Below are positions 56,212 to 64,000 of a DNA stretch of 64,000 nt, piece after piece. The notes beneath the pieces were generated by a model. It was not told where the DNA came from, did no database searches, and was given only the letters and a program-made list of their open reading frames with translations. The stretch's first letter is position 1. Every line of letters starts with the position of its first letter. The position numbers and the translations under genes were made by a program. This stretch comes from an uncultured Alphaproteobacteria bacterium. GTDB taxonomy: Bacteria; Pseudomonadota; Alphaproteobacteria; Rs-D84. The DNA is taken from contig CALXMR010000001.1 in assembly GCA_944389525.1 (NCBI GenBank), forward strand, positions 97,698 through 161,697, written 5' to 3'.

Positions 56212-56244
56212 TTACTTTATAATAATTATTGCCGTGTTATTCAT
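56212..56244 (-). CDS. ileS leader peptide MNNTAIIIIK
   Basis: A 10-residue frame ATG AAT AAC ACG GCA ATA ATT ATT ATA AAG TAA with four consecutive Ile codons, two of them rare AUA. It begins 15 nt after the CCA end of tRNA-Thr(CGU), with AGGAA at the junction as a possible ribosome site. It ends 7 nt before the antiterminator. The Ile run before ileS is the hallmark of ribosome-mediated attenuation. Confidence 0.8.
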   Translation of the reverse strand: MNNTAIIIIK

Positions 56245-56258
56245 GTTTGTTTTATTCC

Positions 56259-56334
56259 TGGTGCCGGTTATAGGACTTGAACCTACGACCCCCTCATTAC
56301 GAATGAGATGCTCTACCAGCTGAGCTAAACCGGC
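56259..56334 (-). tRNA. tRNA-Thr(CGU)
   Basis: Acceptor GCCGGTT/AACCGGC, anticodon stem TCTCA/TGAGG with loop TTCGTAA (anticodon CGT), and T arm GTTCAAG. Encodes CCA. The transcript very likely continues into the ileS leader, as no terminator separates them. Confidence 0.95.
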
Positions 56335-56488
56335 GCACGCGCATATCTTAGTATATGTTTTTGCGGATTTCCAGTATTAAATTCGTGGGATTTCAATCTT
56401 GTTGATATATAACTTATGTATGCGTATAGATGTAATATATAGATATACAACTACTTGTATTTGTGGATTTTTTCCTGCATAATAAATT

Positions 56489-56706
56489 CAGAGTCCACAG
56501 GTTGTGATTTCGGGACTGTGATAAGTCCATATCTGTTCGGTGCGAAAGCATCGTTATCTGGTGTAATGGTGTTTTTGCACCGTTATATCCCCGACATTGG
56601 GGCGGGGGCCGCTGGTATACAACAGGTTTTACCAAAGACAGCGGAATCATCTAACAGATATGATTTATCACCCCCCCCGACCGCCAATACTGTGGCGGTT
56701 TAACTT
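56489..56706 (+). promoter_or_regulatory. structured leader RNA with terminator (copy 2)
   Basis: Counterpart of 12150-12368. Helices: GGACT/AGTCC (56513-56528); CGGTGC/GCACCG (56538-56543 with 56577-56582) enclosing CATCGTTA/TAATGGTG (56549-56556 with 56564-56571); CCCCG/CGGGG (56589-56607); CCGCTG/CAGCGG (56609-56614 with 56639-56644) around ATACAACAGGTT; AATCAT/ATGATT; and a terminator-like GACCGCCA/TGGCGGTT with a T-rich tail just before the ribosome site. The helix sequences differ from copy 1 while pairing is kept, whereas loop words such as AACAGGTT and CATCGTTA are identical. 56335-56488 is AT-rich with no gene and must hold the promoter. Confidence 0.75.
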
Positions 56707-56726
56707 TTTTTATAAAAGGAAAAAAT

Positions 56727-57311
56727 ATGAAAAAAATAATTCCTGTTGCACTATGTGCATTATTGCCTGCAAGTGTCTTTGCCACAGAAACGCCAGCCAG
56801 CACAACCAATATATTTGATAACACCAGATTCTTTATGGAATATGGCGCATCAATATTTTCCAGTGCCGGGACAAAAACAAAATTGGACAGTCAAACACTG
56901 TCAGACATTGATACAACATCAATCAATTCTGGCACATCGCTGTCTGTTGGTGCTGATTTTGATGGGATTCAACTGGCCTTTACCCCATCTTATTCAGATC
57001 AAGAAGACACATCTATTTTTGATTTGGGATTAAAATTGGATATTCCGTTTATGGACACTAAATTACAACCATATATTTCATTATCTGCTGGTATCGGATT
57101 TATCAGTATTGATTCATTAGATGTTGATAATGAAATTGGTCTTGGCTATGGCATTGGTGCCGGTGTAAAGTACACATTTAATGACAATATGTATGTCAAG
57201 ATTGGTCTGGAATATTCTGGCGCATCATTCAGTGTCGATGTATATGGATATGACGCAGATATGGACATATCTGGATTCAGTTTGACAACCGGTCTGGGGT
57301 ACAGATTTTAA
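56727..57311 (+). CDS. small outer-membrane beta-barrel protein
   Basis: A 194-residue exported protein with a signal peptide (MKKIIPVALCALLPASVFAT) and an eight-strand-type barrel like OmpA/Omp25/OmpW families: alternating strands such as SLSVGADFDGIQLAFTPSY, LQPYISLSAGIGFISI, YGIGAGVKYTFNDNMYVKIGLEYSGASFSV, ending GLGYRF with terminal Phe for BAM recognition. Preceded by a good ribosome site (AAAAGGAAAAAAT) and by the same leader RNA as the element-borne barrel gene. Function unknown; porin or adhesion-type surface protein are options. Confidence 0.8.
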   Translation: MKKIIPVALCALLPASVFATETPASTTNIFDNTRFFMEYGASIFSSAGTKTKLDSQTLSDIDTTSINSGTSLSVGADFDGIQLAFTPSYSDQEDTSIFDLGLKLDIPFMDTKLQPYISLSAGIGFISIDSLDVDNEIGLGYGIGAGVKYTFNDNMYVKIGLEYSGASFSVDVYGYDADMDISGFSLTTGLGYRF

Positions 57312-57312
57312 C

Positions 57313-57342
57313 TAAAAAAGGCCGGCAAATACCGGCCTTTTT
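57313..57342 (+). terminator. terminator after the barrel gene (GCCGGC family)
   Basis: AAAAAAGGCCGG/CCGGCCTTTTTT with a short CAAATA centre, immediately after the stop codon. Confidence 0.85.
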
Positions 57343-57370
57343 TGATAATTTTTATATACCACCAAAAGAC

Positions 57371-57402
57371 ATAAAAAATGCCGGCATTTACCGGCTTTTT
57401 TT
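57371..57402 (-). terminator. terminator after mnmG (GCCGGC family)
   Basis: AAAAAATGCCGGCATTTACC then GGCTTTTTTT; nearly identical to the hairpins at 39649 and 52017. Confidence 0.8.
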
Positions 57403-57409
57403 GGTGTTT

Positions 57410-59059
57410 TTAACTGCCACATTTAATTTTGCGTAATACAACCATGATTCCCGCTGGTGTCATTCCTGGAATGCGTGACAGATCGGCAATATTTTCTGGG
57501 CGCACCGCGGTTAACTTTTCAACCAGTTCATTTGTCAGCCCCGGCAGACCCCGGTATTCAAAATGCGCGGGGATTTTTAATTCTGCATCCCGCCGATATG
57601 CGGCAATTTCGCGTTCGTTGCGCTGGATATATCCGGCATAGAATTTATCGTTTTCGCGGATTTTATCGGCGCGATACGCGTATTTTTCATCCCGCGTGGT
57701 TGCATCCAACATCCCCAGCGCCACCGCCATATCACCCAGACGCGCAATTGCATTATCCGCACGCAGACGCAACCGATATTCCGCGCGTGACGAAAACATC
57801 CGATACGGTTCATCCACCCCCAGTGTTGTTATATCGTCAATTAACACGCCAATCATTGCGTTTGTTCTGTCTAAATTTAATGTATTCAAACCCAACGCAA
57901 ATGCGGCGGCATTTGCACCTGCAACGATGCCCTGGGCGGCGGCTTCCTCGTACCCGGATGTTCCATTAATTTGCCCGGCAAAGAACAATCCATCAATGTC
58001 CTTGGATTCCAGTGTGTCGCGCAGCGCGCGCGCGTCAATTGCGTCATATTCAATCGCATAGCCATATCGCACGACGCGCGCGTTTTCCAGTCCTGGGATC
58101 GTACGAATCCATGCATCTTGAATATCTGCGCCAAAACTGGTTGAAATACCGTTGGGGTAAATTAAATCACTGTTCAATCCTTCGGGTTCCAGAAAAACAT
58201 GGTGTGATGTATGTTCCGGGAAACGCATAACCTTGTCTTCGATACTGGGGCAATATCGCGGACCTGTGCCACGAATATCCCCGTTATACATCGGTGCCGC
58301 CGATATATTTTCGCGTATTAAATCATGTGTTTTTTGTGTTGTGTGGGTTATATAACATACCGCGTCATAGTTATTATTCGGGTTTGGCACGCTGAACCAA
58401 TCGTGTGGTGCGTCGCCTGGTTGTACTTCGCATACAGAATAATCAATGGACGATTTATCAATACGCGCGGGCGTACCTGTTTTCAGTCGCATGATTTTAA
58501 ACCCTGCCGCTGCCAGTGCGCCTGATATATTTTCATCTGCTGCCTGGTATTCGCCGTTGTCCATTATGCGCCCGGATGACACCTTTTCTGTGCCACGCGT
58601 AACCAGCCCATGCAAGAATGTCCCCGTGGTCAACACAATCGCCCGCGCATGATATTTATCATTTATTATCTTGCGCGCGATATCTAATTTATCAACCGTT
58701 TCAAACGCGATATCCAGATTATTATATTCACCCAGAATTTGTGTTATTGCATTGTGATATAATTCGCGGTCAATCTGTGCGCGCAGTGCCTGGGTCGCCG
58801 CGCCATGTGACGCATTCAGTGTGCGAAAATGAATCCCGGCGGCGTCCGCCGCGCGGCCCATAACACCGCCCAGCGCATCTATTTCGGCAACCATTTGGGA
58901 TTTACCCGGCCCACCAATAGACGGATTGCACGACATTGCACCCAAATCAGACGCGCGCTGGGTAATCAACAATGTGCGCGCCCCGCGCCGTGCAGATGCA
59001 CATGCGGCTTCAACACCGGCGTGTCCACCACCAATAACAATAACATCAAATTCTGTCAT
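57410..59059 (-). CDS. mnmG: tRNA U34 modification enzyme MnmG (GidA)
   Basis: A 549-residue FAD enzyme that, with MnmE, installs carboxymethylaminomethyl groups on U34. The FAD-binding [10 protein letters not shown] is at residues 10-19; [23 protein letters not shown] follows at about 43-65, and the TGTFLHGLV and [17 protein letters not shown] motifs are present. The C-terminal helical domain ends [20 protein letters not shown]. It is 70 residues below the usual ~620, shortened in the C-terminal half rather than truncated. It lies behind fabG in one operon; the absence of acpP and fabF there is unusual. Confidence 0.93.
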   Translation of the reverse strand: MTEFDVIVIGGGHAGVEAACASARRGARTLLITQRASDLGAMSCNPSIGGPGKSQMVAEIDALGGVMGRAADAAGIHFRTLNASHGAATQALRAQIDRELYHNAITQILGEYNNLDIAFETVDKLDIARKIINDKYHARAIVLTTGTFLHGLVTRGTEKVSSGRIMDNGEYQAADENISGALAAAGFKIMRLKTGTPARIDKSSIDYSVCEVQPGDAPHDWFSVPNPNNNYDAVCYITHTTQKTHDLIRENISAAPMYNGDIRGTGPRYCPSIEDKVMRFPEHTSHHVFLEPEGLNSDLIYPNGISTSFGADIQDAWIRTIPGLENARVVRYGYAIEYDAIDARALRDTLESKDIDGLFFAGQINGTSGYEEAAAQGIVAGANAAAFALGLNTLNLDRTNAMIGVLIDDITTLGVDEPYRMFSSRAEYRLRLRADNAIARLGDMAVALGMLDATTRDEKYAYRADKIRENDKFYAGYIQRNEREIAAYRRDAELKIPAHFEYRGLPGLTNELVEKLTAVRPENIADLSRIPGMTPAGIMVVLRKIKCGS

Positions 59060-59062
59060 TGA

Positions 59063-59791
59063 TTAAAAACGCCCCATACCACCATTTACATGCAAGACTT
59101 GGCCATTGATGTACGATGCCGCATCTGATGCCAAGAACACACATGCATACGCAATGTCATCTGGTTCGCCAAAGCGTCCCGCCGGAATTTGTGCCAGGTA
59201 TGATTTTTTCAGTTCATCAGACAAAACATCTGTCATTGGTGTTTTGATAAATCCTGGCGCGATACAGTTTGCGGTGATTCCGCGTGATCCAACCTCTGCG
59301 GCAATTGATTTTGTCATTGCGATCATACCGCCCTTGGACGCCGCATAGTTTGCCTGACCTGGTCCACCAATTGCACCGATGATTGATGCCATATTAATAA
59401 TACGACCACCACGATTTTTCATCATCGGCATAATAACCGCACGACACATTTTAAAGCATGACCGCAGATTAGTATTTATAACATCATCAAATTGATCGTC
59501 CGACATACGCATCAACAATGTATCTTTTGTAATACCGGCATTATTTACAACAATATCAATTTTACCAGCCGTATCGATTGTGGACGCAACCAAATCAATT
59601 GCACCACCGTCAGACGCCAAATCAATTGGAATTTTGATATAAGAATTATCAAATTGTGCATCCAATTTATCCATACTGCGCCCAGACACAACGACCGTTG
59701 CGCCGGCTTCTTTCATACGCTTTGCAATTGCGCCGCCGATACCACCGGTTGCGCCAGTAATTAATGCAACTTTGCCTGTTAAATCAAACAT
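59063..59791 (-). CDS. fabG: 3-oxoacyl-ACP reductase
   Basis: A 242-residue short-chain dehydrogenase of fatty acid synthesis using NADPH. Rossmann TGATGGIGGAIA (residues 12-23), NNAG near 87, catalytic Ser in NMASIIG (about 135), YAASKGG with Tyr and Lys (about 148-152), and the C-terminal INGQVLHVNGGMG typical of FabG. Starts 1 nt after the fabD stop. Confidence 0.95.
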   Translation of the reverse strand: MFDLTGKVALITGATGGIGGAIAKRMKEAGATVVVSGRSMDKLDAQFDNSYIKIPIDLASDGGAIDLVASTIDTAGKIDIVVNNAGITKDTLLMRMSDDQFDDVINTNLRSCFKMCRAVIMPMMKNRGGRIINMASIIGAIGGPGQANYAASKGGMIAMTKSIAAEVGSRGITANCIAPGFIKTPMTDVLSDELKKSYLAQIPAGRFGEPDDIAYACVFLASDAASYINGQVLHVNGGMGRF

Positions 59792-59792
59792 T

Positions 59793-60668
59793 TTATATCT
59801 CCAACTTTTTTGCTGTCATATCTGGACATATGCGCGTTGTCAATCCTGTCAGAACTGCGCCTGGTCCAACCTCAATCGTTTCTGTGATACCCAATTCGTG
59901 CATTTTCAAGACTGATTCACGCCAATGCACGCCGTGCGTAATTTGATATACCAATGCATCTTTAATTTCATCCGGGTCAGACATCGGTGCCGCCGTTTTA
60001 TTAGAAATTAAAATGGCTTTTGGCGTTTTGATTTCAATTTTTTCCAATGCGGCGCGCATTTCATCCGCCGCGGGTGCCTGGATTCTGCAATGAACCGGCA
60101 CGGATAACGCCAACGGCATAGCGCGTTTTGCGCCTGCTGCTTTGGCGGCGGCCATGGTTGCCTCTACCACATCGCGCGCGCCTGAAATAACCACCTGGCC
60201 TGGGGAATTATCGTTTGCCACATCGCAATCTGTTTGTGCACAAATTTCGCGTACTTGTTCAATTGGCAACCCCAGTATCACGGCGGTCAATCCCGCACCA
60301 ACCGGTACCGCACGCTGCATCGCATCCCCACGCAGTCGCAACAAACGCGCGGTATCGCCAACCGACAGCGCACCCGCCGCACACAGCGCGGTATATTCAC
60401 CCAAACTGTGTCCTGCGACATATTCGGTTAATGGAACACCCGCCGCGCGTAACATCGCAATCGATACCGCCATGATTGCAGGCTGGACATTCGTGGTCAG
60501 TGTTAAATCATCCATCGGACCATTAAATATAATATCAGACAGTTTTTGATTTAACGCATCATCAACCTCATCAAATACTGCGCGTGCGTCTGGATTATTA
60601 TCATACAATTCTTTGCCCATACCAACGGCTTGCGAACCTTGCCCCGGAAAAACCAGTATAGATGACAT
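59793..60668 (-). CDS. fabD: malonyl-CoA:ACP transacylase
   Basis: A 291-residue acyltransferase loading malonate onto ACP. FPGQGSQAVGMG (residues 7-18), nucleophile motif GHSLGEY with Ser88, QRAVPVGAG with Arg, and catalytic His in VPVHCRI near 196. Gene order fabD-fabG is conserved; here mnmG follows in place of acpP and fabF. Confidence 0.96.
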   Translation of the reverse strand: MSSILVFPGQGSQAVGMGKELYDNNPDARAVFDEVDDALNQKLSDIIFNGPMDDLTLTTNVQPAIMAVSIAMLRAAGVPLTEYVAGHSLGEYTALCAAGALSVGDTARLLRLRGDAMQRAVPVGAGLTAVILGLPIEQVREICAQTDCDVANDNSPGQVVISGARDVVEATMAAAKAAGAKRAMPLALSVPVHCRIQAPAADEMRAALEKIEIKTPKAILISNKTAAPMSDPDEIKDALVYQITHGVHWRESVLKMHELGITETIEVGPGAVLTGLTTRICPDMTAKKLEI

Positions 60669-60729
60669 ATATACTCCTTACTTAAATTTTCAGCCTAATT
60701 ATAGAATTGAAAAGTGCGATGCGCAAATA

Positions 60730-61302
60730 TTATCTGATGGGGATAATTTTTTGATTATGTGCAGTATTTTTATCGCGCGCCGGACGGATTGAAAATTCAC
60801 ATCCGCAATAATTTTGACGATAAAAGTTTGCACTTTGTCCAATTTGTTGGCGCAGTTCTTCGTTCCATTTAACTGGAATATATTGCGCACCCAATGACGC
60901 TGTGCCGGCATCATCCACCTGATGTTGGCTTTTATGGCGCGATACACCAAAGACTGACGATACCGCATCATATCCGTGTTCTGCCGCCCACCGGCGCGCA
61001 TATTCAAATCGAAATTTAAAACATGCACTGCACCGCGGGCCGCGTTCTGGGGCATCTTCCATTCCGCGCACGGCATCACGCCACGCCGCGTGGTCATATT
61101 CGCCAATCGCGTATTTTACGCCCAGTTTTTCACAATATCGTATTTGTTCTGCCAGTCTTTTGTCATATTCGGCGGCTGGGAATATATTTGGGTTAAAGAA
61201 TAAAACGATAAAATCATCCACCCCCGGGATTTCCCCATCAGCTAATTCTTTTATCGCGCCCGCACTGCACGGCGCACAGCAAGACATTAACACCAGTTTC
61301 AT
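60730..61302 (-). CDS. queH: epoxyqueuosine reductase QueH
   Basis: A 190-residue metalloenzyme of queuosine synthesis, the non-homologous alternative to QueG. Conserved cysteines are in SCCAPC near the start, RCSACFKFR (about 93-101) and YCGCEFS near 167, as ligands for its 4Fe-4S cluster and adjacent metal. FFNPNIFPAAEYDKR and SSVFGVSRHKSQHQV are family signatures. ATGA overlap with metG. Confidence 0.93.
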   Translation of the reverse strand: MKLVLMSCCAPCSAGAIKELADGEIPGVDDFIVLFFNPNIFPAAEYDKRLAEQIRYCEKLGVKYAIGEYDHAAWRDAVRGMEDAPERGPRCSACFKFRFEYARRWAAEHGYDAVSSVFGVSRHKSQHQVDDAGTASLGAQYIPVKWNEELRQQIGQSANFYRQNYCGCEFSIRPARDKNTAHNQKIIPIR

Positions 61303-63308
61303 TTGATATTATAAACAGTTCCAATTTCTGTATCCGCCGCCAGTTCGATGATATTGTCCGTGTCATCGCCCGCACCAATTTCCGCGCCACTGCACATCAT
61401 GCCATATGATTCAACACCGGCGACAGTGCGCTGGGCAATGGGCTTTTTCGCGCCGGGTAATTTTGCGCCAATTGGTGCCAAAACACCAATCAAGCCAACA
61501 TGTACATTTGGTGCACCACATACAATTTGCAAGTTATGATTTTCGCCGTCATCAACGGTCAGAATATGCAAATCATCGCGCGTTGGGTGATTTTTTACAC
61601 CCACGATTTTTGCGACAATTGGCCGGGGCGTATCATCTGTTTTTGGTGCGTATTGCGCGGTTAATTTTTCAACCGTTTCATCATCAATCCGCGTAAACAG
61701 GTTTTCCGGCACAACAAAGCGTGCGCCATCCGCAACGCGTGGTGCATATTCATCTGGCCATGATAAATCCAATTCCGAATCCACGAACACGGCGCGTATT
61801 TTTTCGGCAGTTCCCGGGATAAACGGCGCAGATACACGCGCATACAAATCGATCAGCTGGAAACATTGATTCAGCACTGCACCCGCTGCAACCATATCAC
61901 CATTTTTCACCAATGTCCATGGTTCATGCACGGTCATGTATTCGTTACCAATCGCATATAAACTGCGCAACGCAACAATTGCACTGCGGAATTCGCACGC
62001 GTCCAATGCATCCGTTAAATCGCGCAACTTTTCGTTTATTTGGTTGTCTAAATCGGTATCACGCGCACCCGCCACTGGGACTGTATCGCCAAAGTTTTTG
62101 TTTGTTAATTTGCAAACGCGCGACACAAAGTTCCCCAACATACCGTTCAGGTCTTTGTTCACAATATCGGCAAAACGTTCGAACGTAAAGTTCGTATCGT
62201 CGGTCTCGGGCGCAGATGCCATCAGCGCATATCGCCACGCGTCCGCCGGCGCGATTGAAATCGCATCATCCAAAAACACACCGCGATTTTGTGATTTGGA
62301 AAACTTGCCGCCTTCAAAATTCAGGAAATTCATGGCCTTTAATTGATCGACAGTTTTCCAGTTATCGGCCAATGCCAATTGCTGTTCCGGGAATAAAACA
62401 GCGTGGAATTTTACGTTATCCTTGCCCATAAATTGCGCATAGTGCGTATCATCATTTTTCCACCAAGACGCCCAGTCATCGGTCGCCGCCTGGGATATAG
62501 AAACATATCCCCATGGCGCCTCAAACCATACATAGAATACTTTGTTTTCATATCCTGGCTTGTTTACAGGCACGCCCCACGACAGGTCGCGCGTAATAGA
62601 ATAATCCAACAGTCCTGTTTTTTGCCACCCGTACGCAATACTTTTTGCTGTTTTAGACCAATTGTCTGAATGTGTTTTTAACCAATCATCCCACAGTTTT
62701 TGCGCGGATGCCGCCAAAAAGAATAAATTTTTTGTCGGGCGCAGTTCGATATTTGTACTGCCAGAAATTGTGCTGCGTGGGTTTAATAATTCTGGGGCCT
62801 CGTACGTTGCGCCACATTTATCGCATTGGTCGCCACGTGCGTTTTCGTATCCGCATTTTGGACAGGTGCCCTCGATTTGCCTGTCGGCCAAAAACATATT
62901 GTCATCGACCGAGAAAGGCTGTAACGTTTCGCGTTCGTCGATTAATCCCAATGTGTCCAGACGTGTAAATAAATCCTGGACCAATTTTTCTTGTAATTGG
63001 GTATGTGTGCGGCCATACAGGTCAAATGATAATTCAAAATCACGTACCGCGCGCAAATGTTTTTCGTAATATTTATTATTGTATTCCAAAATGGGCATAT
63101 TTTCTTTTATTGCGCCGACCGCGGCGGGGGTACCATGTTCGTCTGCGCCACAGACATATAATACATCGCGTCCGCGCGCACGGCAGAAACGTGCATATAC
63201 GTCCGACGGTAACCAGCATCCCACTAAATGCCCCAGATGTAATTCACCGTTCACATACGGTAATGCGGATGTAATCAGATACTTTTGTTTTTTATTATTT
63301 GTTGTCAT
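61299..63308 (-). CDS. metG: methionyl-tRNA synthetase
   Basis: A 669-residue class I synthetase with YVNGELHLGHLVG (HLGH box, about 17-29), zinc knuckle CPKCGYENARGDQCDKC (about 148-164), GGKFSKSQNRG (KMSKS) near 330, the helical anticodon domain and a fused C-terminal EMAP-type tRNA-binding domain (about 565-669; LQIVCGAPNVHVGLIGVLAPIGAKLPG). The upstream region carries a Met-rich mini-ORF and a strong hairpin. Confidence 0.97.
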   Translation of the reverse strand: MTTNNKKQKYLITSALPYVNGELHLGHLVGCWLPSDVYARFCRARGRDVLYVCGADEHGTPAAVGAIKENMPILEYNNKYYEKHLRAVRDFELSFDLYGRTHTQLQEKLVQDLFTRLDTLGLIDERETLQPFSVDDNMFLADRQIEGTCPKCGYENARGDQCDKCGATYEAPELLNPRSTISGSTNIELRPTKNLFFLAASAQKLWDDWLKTHSDNWSKTAKSIAYGWQKTGLLDYSITRDLSWGVPVNKPGYENKVFYVWFEAPWGYVSISQAATDDWASWWKNDDTHYAQFMGKDNVKFHAVLFPEQQLALADNWKTVDQLKAMNFLNFEGGKFSKSQNRGVFLDDAISIAPADAWRYALMASAPETDDTNFTFERFADIVNKDLNGMLGNFVSRVCKLTNKNFGDTVPVAGARDTDLDNQINEKLRDLTDALDACEFRSAIVALRSLYAIGNEYMTVHEPWTLVKNGDMVAAGAVLNQCFQLIDLYARVSAPFIPGTAEKIRAVFVDSELDLSWPDEYAPRVADGARFVVPENLFTRIDDETVEKLTAQYAPKTDDTPRPIVAKIVGVKNHPTRDDLHILTVDDGENHNLQIVCGAPNVHVGLIGVLAPIGAKLPGAKKPIAQRTVAGVESYGMMCSGAEIGAGDDTDNIIELAADTEIGTVYNIK

Positions 63309-63333
63309 TGTGTTATGCCCTTTTGTAAAAATA

Positions 63334-63357
63334 TATGGGCGCCCAACGGGGCGCCCA
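63334..63357 (-). promoter_or_regulatory. hairpin/attenuator in the metG leader
   Basis: UGGGCGCC (63350-63357) pairs with GGCGCCCA (63336-63343) across CCGUUG and is followed by UAUAUUUUU, ending 27 nt before metG. ACGGG (63363-63367) can alternatively pair with CCCGU (63346-63350), a possible weak antiterminator. Confidence 0.6.
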
Positions 63358-63385
63358 GGAATCCCGTCAGAATTTTTGATTAAGA

Positions 63386-63406
63386 TTAATTATACATTCG
63401 CATCAT
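63386..63406 (-). CDS. metG leader peptide MMRMYN (putative)
   Basis: ATG ATG CGA ATG TAT AAT TAA: three Met in the first four codons, ending about 30 nt before the hairpin. The ribosome site (AAAAG) is weak, and chance occurrence is more likely than for ileS, but the match to the downstream synthetase is suggestive. Confidence 0.5.
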   Translation of the reverse strand: MMRMYN

Positions 63407-63430
63407 CTTTTATAACTTTATTTTTTACGC

Positions 63431-63527
63431 TGTGTGGCTTGTCACCTGCAACCTTCGGCGAATGTGTGGCTTGCTGCCCGCAACCTTCGGCGAAAGTGTG
63501 GCTTGCCACCCGAAGCCTTGGCGAAGG
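63431..63527. repeat. three 32-bp tandem repeats next to tRNA-Val
   Basis: Units at 63431-63462, 63463-63494 and 63496-63527, each of the form TGTGGCTTG, variable 7-8 nt, then AACCTTCGGCGAA or a close variant (GCCTTGGCGAA in the third). Each can form a small hairpin (for example GTGGC/GCCAC in the third). The array abuts the tRNA 3' end. Confidence 0.75.
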
Positions 63528-63528
63528 G

Positions 63529-63605
63529 TGGTGGGTGGTATTGGACTCGAACCAACGACCTTTACGATGTCAACGTAACGCTCTAACCAACTGAGCTAAC
63601 CACCC
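63529..63605 (-). tRNA. tRNA-Val(GAC)
   Basis: Acceptor GGGTGGT/ACCACCC, anticodon stem TTACG/CGTAA with loop TTGACAT (anticodon GAC), and T arm GTTGG/CCAAT-like with TTCGAGT. Encodes CCA. Followed on the minus strand by three tandem 32-bp repeats. Confidence 0.94.
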
Positions 63606-63699
63606 AAAACTTCCCAAAACTGTCCACAGAGCCCAGGGATTATATCAAACAAAATCCAGATTGCAATATTATTTTTTATACGCGCCATTGGCACATTAA

Positions 63700-63731
63700 A
63701 AAAAAACACCGGCGTTTGCCGGTGTTTTTTA
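63700..63731 (-). terminator. terminator of mreB
   Basis: AAAAACACCGGC/GCCGGTGTTTTTT hairpin; its arm overlaps the mreB stop codon. Confidence 0.8.
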
Positions 63732-64000
63732 ATACATTGTTTGCAGTATGTGTTTGTTTTTATCCAAACTGGACAACATCTTGCCCGAACCACATGCCAC
63801 ACACGCCAACGGGTTATCCACCAAGAACGCCGGCAGTCCCGTTGCCGCGCGTATTGCCGCATCCAGCCCGCGCAACAGCGACCCACCACCCGTCATTGCG
63901 ATACCCAAATCTGCGATATCGGCCGACAATTCTGGTGGCGTCAACGCCAGCGCATTACTGACCGTTGTAATAATTTTAGACACTGTTTGTGCCAATGCGG
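63729..64000 (-). CDS. mreB: rod shape-determining protein MreB (3' end)
   Basis: The C-terminal ~90 residues of MreB, the actin-like filament organising lateral wall synthesis; the gene continues beyond the right edge. LTPPELSADIADLGIAMTGGGSLLRGLDAAIRAATGLPAFLVDNPLACVACGSGKML carries the adenosine-binding TGGGS and the C-terminal pattern. The Leu codon TTG at 63993-63995 is internal, not a start. It is separated from mreC and mreD by 16 kb. Confidence 0.93.
   Translation of the reverse strand, partial: ALAQTVSKIITTVSNALALTPPELSADIADLGIAMTGGGSLLRGLDAAIRAATGLPAFLVDNPLACVACGSGKMLSSLDKNKHILQTMY

Noticed and set aside
63431-63527. Possible CRISPR array
   Set aside because: The repeats are directly adjacent without spacers, only three units, and no cas genes are nearby; better described as tandem repeats.

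Overview
The window reads as the chromosome of a Gram-negative alphaproteobacterium with a compact genome, probably an uncultured gut- or host-associated lineage (the lineage is inference). Supporting signs are lipid A genes (lpxC, lpxK and a DUF374 acyltransferase), a cysteine-free L36, the MreCD-PBP2-RodA elongation genes, T4SS (virB3/virB4) and type IVb pilus genes, and very dense gene packing with many 1-nt stop/start overlaps. The genetic code is standard.

Layout. 0-8 kb: lipoprotein, ftsQ, a single ORF joining FtsA to ribulose-5-phosphate 3-epimerase, tsaE-uvrB and an AsmA-like protein. 8-10.25 kb: aspS with a T-box leader. 10.25-16.35 kb: an AT-rich integrative element flanked by 8-bp repeats (TGGTGCCC) and inserted at the 3' end of tRNA-Thr(GGU). 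It carries a proteasome-type Ntn-hydrolase, a small ORF, an outer-membrane barrel with a structured leader, a MerR-like regulator and a large serine recombinase whose stop codon lies in the tRNA. 16.4-18.7 kb: an unknown soluble protein, a CPIC membrane protein, a divergent double-wHTH ArsR-like regulator and a tRNA-Met with a duplicated 3' end. 18.8-24 kb: PagL-like protein, ung, an HhH-GPD protein, gyrB and a RusA-like protein. 24-29 kb: pilO-pilP-pilQ-pilR. 29-32 kb: lipid A genes. 32-34 kb: tRNA-fMet and an AT-rich HExxH protein. 34-37.3 kb: virB3-virB4 with an HEDEH exported protein. 37.4-48 kb: L36, a SufD-like protein, ychF, and a dense mreC-mreD-mrdA-rodA-topA-dnaG operon. 48-52 kb: rpmI-rplT and pheS-pheT. 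52-57 kb: nth, ileS (eukaryote-like type), tRNA-Thr(CGU) and a second barrel gene with the same structured leader. 57-64 kb: fabD-fabG-mnmG, queH-metG, tRNA-Val and the 3' end of mreB.

The strongest regulatory theme is that three aminoacyl-tRNA synthetase genes have three different-looking amino-acid-responsive leaders. aspS has a T-box whose UGGC bulge and GAC triplet both suit tRNA-Asp. ileS has a leader peptide MNNTAIIIIK followed by mutually exclusive antiterminator and terminator hairpins. metG has a leader peptide MMRMYN followed by a strong hairpin. In addition, two outer-membrane barrel genes 44 kb apart, one inside the mobile element, share a ~200-nt leader. Its helices show compensatory changes and it ends in an intrinsic terminator just before the start codon, so it is a candidate undescribed cis-regulatory RNA. 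The best candidate for a new protein system is the element-borne proteasome-like protein, which starts at a TTG codon that puts Thr at position 1 with Asp17 and Lys33.
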